5,548 nucleotides of DNA. Source: Anaerolineales bacterium UBA6663 (GTDB lineage Bacteria; Chloroflexota; Anaerolineae; Anaerolineales; UBA6663). Location of the stretch: positions 1-5,548 of the forward strand of contig DKKP01000408.1 of the NCBI GenBank assembly GCA_002455335.1. Reading direction: 5' to 3'. Below are positions 1 through 5,547 of the stretch, in pieces. The translations under genes and the position numbers were made by a program. Within the stretch, counting starts at the first letter, position 1; each line of letters starts with the position of its first letter. Below the pieces are notes generated by a model, which did not search any database, was not told the origin of the DNA, and saw nothing but the letters and a program-made list of their open reading frames with translations.

Positions 1-37
1 CTGGGCGCAGGCCGTCGACCCCGCGTTCACGCAGAGG

Positions 38-1774
38 CTAAGTTGGCAGTTTTACACACAATGGCTCGTCGTTGCAGGTTTCACTTATGCGGGCTTCATC
101 CGTCCGATTCTGCTGCTGCGCCAGCGCCTCAAGCTGACGCACGGCTTCAGCCAGCAGGTCGTCGTTCGCGCCAAGCACGTCGCGCCGCGTCAGGGCGTAC
201 CGGGCCGTCGGCGCGACGCCGAAATCCTCGAGCACCTCGCCTGAATTGGCACCGACCCGCAACGTCCGCCGGATCGCCACCGTCATCCCCACATCCAACG
301 GCAGAGTCGCAAGCCGGGTCTCGGCCGCGCCCTGCAGGAGCAGTTCGAGCAGCCTGTGCTGCCAGACATTGGCGCCGCCCGCACCCGTCCGGCCACCGAC
401 GCCCAGGATGACCCCCAGGTCGTGGTCCTGAAAACCGGCCGCGAAGATGTCGGCCGCGCTGTAGCACAGCGGATCCGTGATCAGCACCACGGGCCCGTAG
501 TAGCGCTGGCCGATCGCGTTGGCCTCCGCCTCCGGCGTGAGCGCCACACCTGTCGAGTACGGCGCGCCGGTCTGCACCGAGTCGCGAATGGAGTCGACCC
601 AACCGCCCAGCGTCAGGCCTGGCTGCGGGTCATCGCGATGCCGCAGACAGAGCGCCAGCGTGCCTGGGGAGTTGATGAACTGCAACGGCGCCGGCCGGAT
701 CGAGCGCGGCGAGAAGAGCTGCAGCAGCTTCTCGGCCGCCAGGATGTTCCCGCCCGGGTTGCCGCGGATGTCGAGGATCAGGCCCTCAGCGGGCAGGCGC
801 TCGAGCAGGTCACGGCACGCATCGACAAAGCCGTCGGCGCTGACCACGTCGAACGAGAAGACCCGTAGATAGCCGTAACGATCGCCCGCGACCGGGTATG
901 CCCGGAAGATCGTGGGCAGCGTCGTCTCGAGATAGGTCGACCCCGCCGTCGCCCGGCGCGCCCGAGCCGCCGTCTTGCGCGCGGCGCCCTGAAAGAAGCG
1001 CCGACGGGCATCCTGGATCAGCGCCGCCTGGATGTCGATGCCGAAGTCGGGCACCTCGCGATAACGATCGACGCCGGCCAGTTCGGCCAGCAGCCCGGTC
1101 TCGTCGTGGGTCAGATCGAGCGCGCGCCACTCGAAGCGCGCCGTCCGCAGCGCCCCCTTCTTGTTGCGGTAGGTCAGCGTCACCCATTCCTCGTCCGGCG
1201 GGAGCGAACGGGCCAGCGGACGCATCGTCAACGCATAGAGCCCGCGCGCCAGATAGGCATCCGGGTTGCTCCCGGCCTGCGCCTCGCTGTTGCGCTCGAC
1301 AGCGCGCGCGATCGGCACGCCGTTCCAGTTGAGCACGTCGACGCCCGGCACGAAGTCGCTCGGTTTCACCTGACCGATCAGCCGCGTCACCACGTAAGCC
1401 GTACGCCCCGCGTCTTCGCAGGCCTCGATCATGAACGGCAGGAAGGCCAGGTACTGGTTGTATGGCCGGGGCAGCAGATAGCTGGTGTGCAAATCGCGCC
1501 ACAAGGCGAAGATCGCGATCATCTCGCGATGGAACGCCAGATCCGGTGCGAGATGATCGCCGGGTGTGTCGTCGGGCAGCGCCTCGAGCGCCGCCCGCAA
1601 CAGCCTGAGCCGTTGGATCGGAATGACCGCGTGCATCGCTTCCTTCTGTGGCCGATGCACGTAAAACGACTCGAACAACACGATCGCCTGATCGACCACG
1701 CGTCTACGCGAAGCCAGATCGAGCACGGTCTCACGAGTCAGGACATCCCGGAGCAAGGGCGCTTCTTGGATCAT
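38..1774 (-). CDS. S41-family (tricorn/C-terminal-processing-like) serine peptidase
   Basis: The protein is 578 aa from the ATG at 1774. An in-frame start at 1825 exists, but it would overlap the upstream gene by 44 bases; the 1774 ATG has a GAGG Shine-Dalgarno five bases upstream. The N-terminal helical part carries DLHTSY (H96), the S41 His motif. A PDZ-like segment around 138-220 follows (VLNWNGVPI). The peptidase core runs from about 297 to 530: LILDIRGNPGG (332-342), the nucleophile motif CYSAADIF (S439), then GRTGAGGANVW (461-471), ending with FGVAPTARYALTRRDVLGAND, a usual S41 C-terminus. No signal peptide or membrane helix is seen, so it probably works in the cytoplasm. There is no lysine between residues 349 and 575, so a CtpA-like Ser/Lys dyad is unlikely and a tricorn-like Ser/His set is favoured (inference). 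It is the second gene after an amidohydrolase, 7 bases apart. The last ~25 residues, after QQQ, have atypical codons. Substrate unknown; family assignment firm. Confidence 0.9.
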   Translation of the reverse strand: MIQEAPLLRDVLTRETVLDLASRRRVVDQAIVLFESFYVHRPQKEAMHAVIPIQRLRLLRAALEALPDDTPGDHLAPDLAFHREMIAIFALWRDLHTSYLLPRPYNQYLAFLPFMIEACEDAGRTAYVVTRLIGQVKPSDFVPGVDVLNWNGVPIARAVERNSEAQAGSNPDAYLARGLYALTMRPLARSLPPDEEWVTLTYRNKKGALRTARFEWRALDLTHDETGLLAELAGVDRYREVPDFGIDIQAALIQDARRRFFQGAARKTAARARRATAGSTYLETTLPTIFRAYPVAGDRYGYLRVFSFDVVSADGFVDACRDLLERLPAEGLILDIRGNPGGNILAAEKLLQLFSPRSIRPAPLQFINSPGTLALCLRHRDDPQPGLTLGGWVDSIRDSVQTGAPYSTGVALTPEAEANAIGQRYYGPVVLITDPLCYSAADIFAAGFQDHDLGVILGVGGRTGAGGANVWQHRLLELLLQGAAETRLATLPLDVGMTVAIRRTLRVGANSGEVLEDFGVAPTARYALTRRDVLGANDDLLAEAVRQLEALAQQQNRTDEARISETCNDEPLCVKLPT

Positions 1775-1776
1775 CG

Positions 1777-1783
1777 TTTCCTC
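1777..1783 (-). promoter_or_regulatory. Ribosome binding site of the S41 peptidase gene, overlapping the upstream stop
   Basis: Read on the minus strand, the sequence is TGAGGAAACG followed by ATG at 1774. The TGA (1784-1782) is the stop of the amidohydrolase, and GAGG lies five bases before the start. This decides the start at 1774 over 1825 and suggests coupled translation of the two genes. Confidence 0.8.
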
Positions 1784-3389
1784 AATACAGGTCAGGCAGG
1801 CCATGCCGCAGCCAATCGGGCACATGGCCTAACTGCTGGCTGAAGCGGCCGAAGTAACCGGGATCGTCGACGACCGTCAGCGGGTCGAGCTGCACCGGCA
1901 CGGCCACGTCTTTGTAGCGAACCGCCGAGCCCGCCCCCGAGAAGAACGCCCCATCGACGTCGTCATCGAAATCGATGCGCCAGAGCGCGGGCGTCGCCCC
2001 GCCGGCCGGCCCGCCCGCTACGCCCAGGAACCCGCCGCCCCCGCCGCCGGCCGAGGCGGTCGCCAGCTCCGGCAGGCGCGCGAAGCCGTCGGTCAACAGA
2101 TCGACCGCGGCCCGCAGCGCGAGGTCGACCACGATCGGGCTCTCGGGCGTGGACAACTCGAAGTCGAAGGCCTGCGCCTGCCCGCCGACCGTCCAGGGCT
2201 CGAGCCGGCTCGTGAAACGTCGCAACAGGCTCTTGCGCCCATAGCGCGGCGCGCCGCCGATGACGACCAGCCCGATGTCAGACTCTGTGCTCTCGATCAG
2301 GCGCGCATAGGGATCACCGGCCCGCGTGCGGATCACGACCAGATCCGCCAGCATCCCGGCCTTCACCTGACCCAGCGCCGCGCCCCACCCCAGGATCGTT
2401 GCCGCGTCGCGGGTCGCCAGGGCCACGAGGTCTTCGTCGGTGAACAGGCCGCCGTTGTGCTGGCTGAAGAGCCGCGCGGTCTTGAGCTCGCCGAGCAGGT
2501 TCTTGCTGCCGCTCGGCGACCAGTCGGAGCCCAGGCCGATCCGCAGACCCAGGGCGCGGGCCGTGGCGACATCGGCCGTTGTGCCATAGAGCAGCAGGTT
2601 GCTGGTCGGCGACCAGACCAGCGACGCGCCACCCTGACGCAGCAACTCGAGCTCGGTCGGCCGCAGGGCAGCGCCGTGGATCGCGGCCAGCGCCGGCGCG
2701 ATCGCCCAATCGACGCCGTTGGCGAGCTGCAGACGGTCGAAGCGCGACAGCGCTGTGTCGTCGCCGCTGCGGCCCTCGCTGAGGTGCAGCAACACGCAGG
2801 TTTCGTTGACCAGCCGATTGCGAAACGCCTCGGCCTCACCCGGCTTGACATCGCCAATGCGCGCATTGGCCTTCACGAGCATCGCATTCCCCGGGCTCTC
2901 GACGTTGCGCACGTTGCCCTTGAACTCGGTCAGCGTGTTTGTGCCACGCAAGGTCAGACCCTGGGTCGAGGTCACGCCCGCCATCAGACACTTCGCCTCG
3001 ACGTAGCGCACGATCGCGGGCAGATACGTGTCGGCGTGATCGGCGCCGAGGGTCTGCGCCGGGCCGCGGATCAGACGAAGATAGTCGGCGTGGTTGGGCC
3101 ACTGGTCGCGATGATCCCACTGCCGCGGCACCTGCCACAGCGTCAGCGTGTTGTAGCACAGGTGGTTGTGCAGCTCGATCAGGCCCGGGTAGATCGTGCC
3201 ACGGCTGTCGATCACCGGCGCCGCCTCGAACCCGATCGGTTTCGGCGCGTCGACAGGCTGCACCGCCGCGATGAGGCCGCTCCCCGCATCGACGTAGACC
3301 ACGCCGTCGGCGATCACCCGGCCGGCATCCATGGTCACGATGGCGCCCCGCAGGCCATAGCGGTGCATTGCGCTCGATTGGTTTGGCAT
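1782..3389 (-). CDS. ATZ/TRZ-like metal-dependent amidohydrolase with C-terminal extension
   Basis: The protein is 535 aa from the ATG at 3389, chosen for its AAAGGA site six bases upstream; a longer GTG start at 3431 lacks a clear ribosome site. The N-terminal beta-sandwich part (about 10-60) leads into the barrel with IYPGLIELHNHL, whose HxH metal pair is H74/H76. Further expected ligands are H202 in LHLSEG (with E205, the HxxE of the cytosine/guanine deaminase and ATZ group), H238 in AAIHG and D289 in GLGSDWSPSG. WSPTSNLLLYG and QVKAGMLADLVVI are also family-typical. These enzymes hydrolyse C-N bonds (deamination, dechlorination or amide cleavage); the substrate cannot be told here. Residues from about 400 to 535 exceed the usual domain: a Gly-rich linker (447-464) is followed by an Asp-rich module ending LPDLY. 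No signal peptide is seen, so it is probably cytoplasmic. First gene of an operon with the S41 peptidase. Confidence 0.88.
   Translation of the reverse strand: MPNQSSAMHRYGLRGAIVTMDAGRVIADGVVYVDAGSGLIAAVQPVDAPKPIGFEAAPVIDSRGTIYPGLIELHNHLCYNTLTLWQVPRQWDHRDQWPNHADYLRLIRGPAQTLGADHADTYLPAIVRYVEAKCLMAGVTSTQGLTLRGTNTLTEFKGNVRNVESPGNAMLVKANARIGDVKPGEAEAFRNRLVNETCVLLHLSEGRSGDDTALSRFDRLQLANGVDWAIAPALAAIHGAALRPTELELLRQGGASLVWSPTSNLLLYGTTADVATARALGLRIGLGSDWSPSGSKNLLGELKTARLFSQHNGGLFTDEDLVALATRDAATILGWGAALGQVKAGMLADLVVIRTRAGDPYARLIESTESDIGLVVIGGAPRYGRKSLLRRFTSRLEPWTVGGQAQAFDFELSTPESPIVVDLALRAAVDLLTDGFARLPELATASAGGGGGGFLGVAGGPAGGATPALWRIDFDDDVDGAFFSGAGSAVRYKDVAVPVQLDPLTVVDDPGYFGRFSQQLGHVPDWLRHGLPDLY
2031..2048 (-). 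repeat. Short GGC/GGG tract encoding six glycines in the amidohydrolase
   Basis: Six consecutive Gly codons (GGC/GGG, residues 448-453) form a simple repeat inside a Gly/Ala-rich segment (447-464). It separates the catalytic part and its adjacent helices from the last ~70 residues, and looks like a flexible linker that could vary in length between strains. Confidence 0.6.
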
Positions 3390-3395
3390 GGGGCG

Positions 3396-3401
3396 TCCTT
3401 T
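3396..3401 (-). promoter_or_regulatory. Ribosome binding site of the amidohydrolase gene
   Basis: AAAGGA on the minus strand lies six bases before the ATG at 3389. The alternative GTG at 3431 has no comparable site, so this motif decides the start. Confidence 0.75.
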
Positions 3402-3475
3402 CAGGTGTGTGGCCGGGGAGGATGGCTCCACCCAGCGCCAGGTGTGCGCATTGACAGCGGCTTGGGCGCCGAATT

Positions 3476-3502
3476 CCGAGCGACCCGGTACTGCGCGCTC
3501 GG
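3476..3502. repeat. Inverted repeat CCGAGCG-N13-CGCTCGG
   Basis: Arms at 3476-3482 and 3496-3502 are perfect complements separated by 13 bases. CGGTAC occurs twice in direct orientation across it (3486-3491 and 3500-3505). It lies about 90-115 bases upstream of the amidohydrolase start, where an operator could sit, but nothing identifies a regulator. Confidence 0.4.
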
Positions 3503-3522
3503 TACGTGGCCTCGCGCACGCT

Positions 3523-3550
3523 CGTCATCCCGGTGGAAGCCGGGATCCAG
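3523..3550. repeat. REP-like palindromic element
   Basis: The core is ATCCCGG (3527-3533), a six-base loop TGGAAG, then CCGGGAT (3540-3546), flanked by CGTC and CCAG. This matches the widespread bacterial dispersed-repeat pattern GTCATTCCCG-loop-CGGGAATCC, known for giving spurious peptides such as VIPVEAGIQ, which one plus-strand frame indeed encodes here. Such elements are extragenic and can bind DNA-bending proteins or affect mRNA ends. Only one clear copy is in the window. Confidence 0.7.
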
Positions 3551-3580
3551 CGCCCAGAAGCTCGCCGGTCACAAGGATCC

Positions 3581-3604
3581 GTTCCCTGGCTTCGCCGGGC
3601 GACA
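3581..3604. repeat. Probable degenerate inverted mate of the REP-like element
   Basis: CCTGGC-TTC-GCCGGG (3585-3599) forms a six-pair hairpin with one G-T pair. Its surroundings resemble the reverse complement of the element at 3523-3550 (TCCC...GGCTTC...CCGGG...GAC) with a few differences. The two would form a head-to-head pair about 30 bases apart, as REP units often do. Assignment is by eye. Confidence 0.4.
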
Positions 3605-3605
3605 G

Positions 3606-3616
3606 CCCCGTCGGGG
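3606..3616. repeat. Small GC hairpin CCCC-GTC-GGGG
   Basis: A perfect four-pair stem with a three-base loop lies just downstream of the degenerate REP mate and may be part of the same composite element. It has no T-run, so it is not called a terminator. Confidence 0.35.
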
Positions 3617-3677
3617 TATCGCGCCTGGTTGGTCGCCTCGACCCCGCTGTCCGGGCCCGTCGCTAGAGGGTTGGGTC

Positions 3678-3705
3678 TTGACCAGGGCCCACGAAGGGCC
3701 ACAAT
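3678..3705 (+). promoter_or_regulatory. Possible sigma70-type promoter for the glycosylase gene
   Basis: TTGACC (3678-3683) resembles a -35 box, and CACAAT (3700-3705) sixteen bases later is a moderate -10 match. This would leave an untranslated leader of about 80 bases. AGGGCC is repeated in the spacer (3684-3689 and 3695-3700), eleven bases apart, a possible binding site. The consensus match is partial, so confidence is low. Confidence 0.35.
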
Positions 3706-3780
3706 ACGTCCAGGCCAAAGCCGCGCCCATCATCACCGAATCGGATCCGTCGCGACGTTCATTCTGTTAACGCAGCATAC

Positions 3781-3785
3781 AGGAG
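3781..3785 (+). promoter_or_regulatory. Ribosome binding site of the glycosylase gene
   Basis: A perfect AGGAG lies seven bases before the ATG at 3793, which fixes that start. Confidence 0.85.
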
Positions 3786-3792
3786 AATCGCC

Positions 3793-4569
3793 ATGGTTGA
3801 CTACGATCCCGGTCCACCCGCCGCCTTCGCCGCGCATTTCGCGGCGCATCCCGATCTGGGCTCCAAGAAATCGCTGTTCTGGCACACCTGGGGCCCGATC
3901 TTCTATCGCGGCCGCCTGGATGGCAGCGCCCGGCTGTTGTGCATCGCGTCGGACCCCGGCCCGACCGAGCGCATCGCCTGCCGGAGCCTTGTGGGCGACG
4001 CCGGCCAGCGCGTCCAGGGCTTTCTGCGCAAGCTCGGGCTGACCCGCTCGTATGCGCTGGTGAACGCCCATGCCTTCGCGCTCTTCCCGTCGAAGGGCGC
4101 GGCGGGCGAGAGCCTGCTCCGCGCGAACGGCGCGCTCAAGACCTGGCGCAACCAGCTCTACGACATGCTGTTGACCCCGTCGGTGCAGGCCATCGTCGCC
4201 TTTGGCGGCCAGGCTCAGCTTGCGGTTGACCAGTGGCCGGGGCGCGGCAGCACGCCGGTCTTCGATGTGCCGCACCCCTCTGCGCGAAACGCGGCATCGC
4301 TGGCCAGAGGCTGGCGCGAGGCGGTCCCTGCGCTGCGCGCGCTCGTCACGCCGGACCCGGATGGCTCGACATCGGAAGCGAATTACGGCGCCGGGATCAA
4401 GGAGGCCGATTACGCCCCGATCCCGGCCCGCGACCTGCCCTGGGGCCTGCCGCCCTTCATCGGCGACGACGCCTGGGGCCGCCGCGCCCGCCCACGCCAC
4501 AACAACTGCGTCTCACGCCCGGGGAGCGATCTCAAGCACAAGCTGGTGATCCTCTCACCCAAATCCTAG
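3793..4569 (+). CDS. Uracil-DNA glycosylase superfamily protein
   Basis: The protein is 258 aa, with a perfect AGGAG seven bases before its ATG. The superfamily fold is suggested by LLCIASDPGPTE (48-59, motif A), then SLVGDAGQRVQGFLRKLGL (65-83, matching the G-aG-L pattern after motif A in family 4/5 enzymes), LVNAHAFALFP (89-99, the N-containing strand), AIVAFGG (133-139) and VPHPSARN (159-166, motif B, H161). Such enzymes flip out and excise damaged bases, mainly uracil, in the cytoplasm/nucleoid. Motif A combines Asp (D54), as in UNG GQDPY, with the GP of GxNPGP in MUG/SMUG. Only three cysteines (50, 63, 239) are present, so the 4Fe-4S cluster of family 4 is absent. A tail of about 70 residues follows the core (DYAPIPARDLPWGLPPF). 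Substrate and activity are inferred; a different base or no glycosylase activity is possible. It stands alone, divergent from the amidohydrolase and convergent with cbiR. Confidence 0.8.
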   Translation: MVDYDPGPPAAFAAHFAAHPDLGSKKSLFWHTWGPIFYRGRLDGSARLLCIASDPGPTERIACRSLVGDAGQRVQGFLRKLGLTRSYALVNAHAFALFPSKGAAGESLLRANGALKTWRNQLYDMLLTPSVQAIVAFGGQAQLAVDQWPGRGSTPVFDVPHPSARNAASLARGWREAVPALRALVTPDPDGSTSEANYGAGIKEADYAPIPARDLPWGLPPFIGDDAWGRRARPRHNNCVSRPGSDLKHKLVILSPKS

Positions 4570-4629
4570 AGCAGTCGAGACGGACCTGGGCCGGGCGACG
4601 CCTGGCCCAGGTCACGTCTCGACTACTCT
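4568..4629. terminator. Long hairpin between convergent genes, probable bidirectional terminator
   Basis: The left arm 4568-4592 pairs with the right arm 4604-4629, with one C-A mismatch (4572/4625) and one bulged base near 4614. The centre GGGC-GAC-GCCT continues the stem with a G-T pair, leaving a three-base loop, for about 29 pairs in all. There is no clear T-run on either side, so it is not a textbook intrinsic terminator, but its size and place between two convergent genes make a transcription stop or mRNA 3' end protection likely. The stop codons of both genes lie within it (TAG at 4567-4569 and the minus-strand TAG at 4625-4623). Confidence 0.75.
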
Positions 4630-5423
4630 GCCCTCAGCCGGTCGAGGCTGCGCGCAACGGCGTCGAGCGAGCTCTCGAAGTTCGCCTGATTGAACACCTC
4701 GAGCGTCAGCACGCCCCGATAGCGTTCGAGCAGCCGGGCTAACAACGCGTCGAGGTCGGCGTCGGGCACGCGCGCCACCGAGTCGTGGTCGCGTTTGCCA
4801 AGGCCGTGCAGGTGTATTACGCGAGTGCGCTCGAGCCAGGCGTCGAGGTAGGGCCACGGATCGATCCTGTCGCGCCACAGGTGTCCGATATCGAAGCAGC
4901 GGCTGACGCCGATCCGCTCGACAACCTCAGCCGTGAACTCAGGCGGATAGCCTTCGACGTTCTCGACAGCCAGCCTCTCGGCACCCCCGGCCCAGCCGGC
5001 CATCTGCGCCAGGCTCGCCACGGCCCGCTCACGCCAGCGTTCGCGCGCTGTGTTGTTGCTCGAGCCGCGCAATGCCGCGCCCTCGAGATGCACCACGTAG
5101 GCCCACGGATCGAGCACGCCGACCGCGGCCATGATCGCGCGCACCTTTTCGAGCGACGCGGCGCGGGCCTCATCCTCACCGGCCAGCTGCAGGTCGAGCG
5201 GCAGATGAACTGTGTAGGTCAGGTCGTGCGCGCGCGCCAGCTCCGCGAGCTCGACCCACACCTCCGGACCAGGCAGGACGTTGTAGCCGTCGTCGACCTC
5301 GAACAACAACACCTCGATGTCATGCACCCGGCCGGCCAGGAAGCGCACGTTGGTCAGCAGGTCGGCCGGCACGATAAACGAGGTCGTGCCCAGGCGAAAC
5401 GGCAGGTGATTATGCTTTTTCAC
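4623..5423 (-). CDS. cbiR: Cobamide-remodeling phosphodiesterase CbiR
   Basis: The protein is 266 aa and starts at GTG 5423, the first codon after an in-frame TGA; there is no ATG nearby, and GCGAGG lies about nine bases upstream. The sequence has the AP-endonuclease-2/xylose-isomerase-like TIM-barrel pattern typical of Cbi[16 protein letters not shown] (9-23), IEVLLFE (36-42), [12 protein letters not shown] (69-80, H73), YVVHLEG (109-115, H112), [10 protein letters not shown] (151-160, E154), CFDIGHLW (176-183, D178/H181), VIHLHG (202-207, H204/H206) and LTLEVFN (239-245, E242). These His/Asp/Glu residues are the likely metal ligands. CbiR, characterised in Akkermansia muciniphila, cleaves the nucleotide loop of cobamides to give cobinamide and alpha-ribazole phosphate, letting the cell rebuild them with its own lower ligand in the cytoplasm. 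It overlaps the end of cobT by 14 bases, which strongly supports the call. The alternative is a generic sugar-phosphate isomerase/epimerase. Confidence 0.88.
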   Translation of the reverse strand: MKKHNHLPFRLGTTSFIVPADLLTNVRFLAGRVHDIEVLLFEVDDGYNVLPGPEVWVELAELARAHDLTYTVHLPLDLQLAGEDEARAASLEKVRAIMAAVGVLDPWAYVVHLEGAALRGSSNNTARERWRERAVASLAQMAGWAGGAERLAVENVEGYPPEFTAEVVERIGVSRCFDIGHLWRDRIDPWPYLDAWLERTRVIHLHGLGKRDHDSVARVPDADLDALLARLLERYRGVLTLEVFNQANFESSLDAVARSLDRLRAE

Positions 5424-5547
5424 TCACGCCAGCCTCGCCAAAAGTGGCCATCTCATCGAGCACCTTGCACGAGGCCTCGACCAGCGACATCGCCAACGCG
5501 GCGCCCGTGCCTTCGCCAAGGCGCATCTGCATATCGAGCAGCGGCGT
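5410..5547 (-). CDS. cobT: CobT, nicotinate-nucleotide-dimethylbenzimidazole phosphoribosyltransferase, C-terminal end (partial)
   Basis: The last 45 codons of a gene entering from beyond the right edge read [20 protein letters not shown] and end in [14 protein letters not shown], stop TAA at 5412-5410. The [12 protein letters not shown] block is the highly conserved C-terminal motif of CobT; its glutamate corresponds to the catalytic Glu (E317 in the Salmonella enzyme). CobT transfers phosphoribose from nicotinate mononucleotide to dimethylbenzimidazole or another base, giving alpha-ribazole phosphate for the cobamide lower ligand. The gene overlaps cbiR by 14 bases in another frame, so the two are probably translated together. 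The start, any upstream B12 riboswitch and further cobalamin genes lie outside the window. Confidence 0.92.
   Translation of the reverse strand, partial: TPLLDMQMRLGEGTGAALAMSLVEASCKVLDEMATFGEAGVSEKA

Larger units (their letters stand above)
3390..3792. other. Intergenic region between divergent genes, about 400 bases
   Basis: This gap separates the start of the amidohydrolase (minus) from the start of the glycosylase (plus). It contains the two ribosome sites at its ends, an inverted repeat (3476-3502), a REP-like palindrome (3523-3550) with a degenerate inverted mate (about 3581-3604), a short GC hairpin (3606-3616) and a possible plus-strand promoter (3678-3705). Reading frames that cross it are extensions of frames antisense to the amidohydrolase, with no ribosome site or recognisable domain. 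No RNA gene was recognised, and no convincing promoter for the minus-strand operon was found. Confidence 0.7.

Noticed and set aside
1775..1825. Longer start of the S41 protein at 1825, giving a Cys-rich N-terminus
   Set aside because: It would overlap the amidohydrolase end by 44 bases and duplicate its coding capacity, while the ATG at 1774 has a good ribosome site; the Cys-rich stretch is antisense-independent read-through of another gene's frame, not a lipobox.
1106..1843. Plus-strand open frame (245 codons) opposite the S41 peptidase
   Set aside because: It is antisense to the S41 core, with no recognisable motif; openness is expected because antisense stops correspond to rare Leu/Ser codons.
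3390..3431. Longer GTG start of the amidohydrolase at 3431
   Set aside because: No clear ribosome site; the extra 14 residues have no family counterpart and the AAAGGA site belongs to the ATG at 3389.
3451..3479. Perfect TTGACA at 3451-3456 as a plus-strand -35 box
   Set aside because: No acceptable -10 at 16-18 bases spacing, and it would give a leader of more than 300 bases before the glycosylase gene.
2457..3770. Long plus-strand open frame (437 codons) across the amidohydrolase and the gap
   Set aside because: It is antisense to a gene with clear catalytic motifs, has no ribosome site or recognisable domain, and is rich in Arg/Gln/Ala as expected for shadow frames in GC-rich DNA.
3793..4569. 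Family 4 (iron-sulfur) uracil-DNA glycosylase or UdgX
   Set aside because: Only three cysteines at unsuitable positions and motif A is SDPGP, not the GE(A/Q)PG type of those families.
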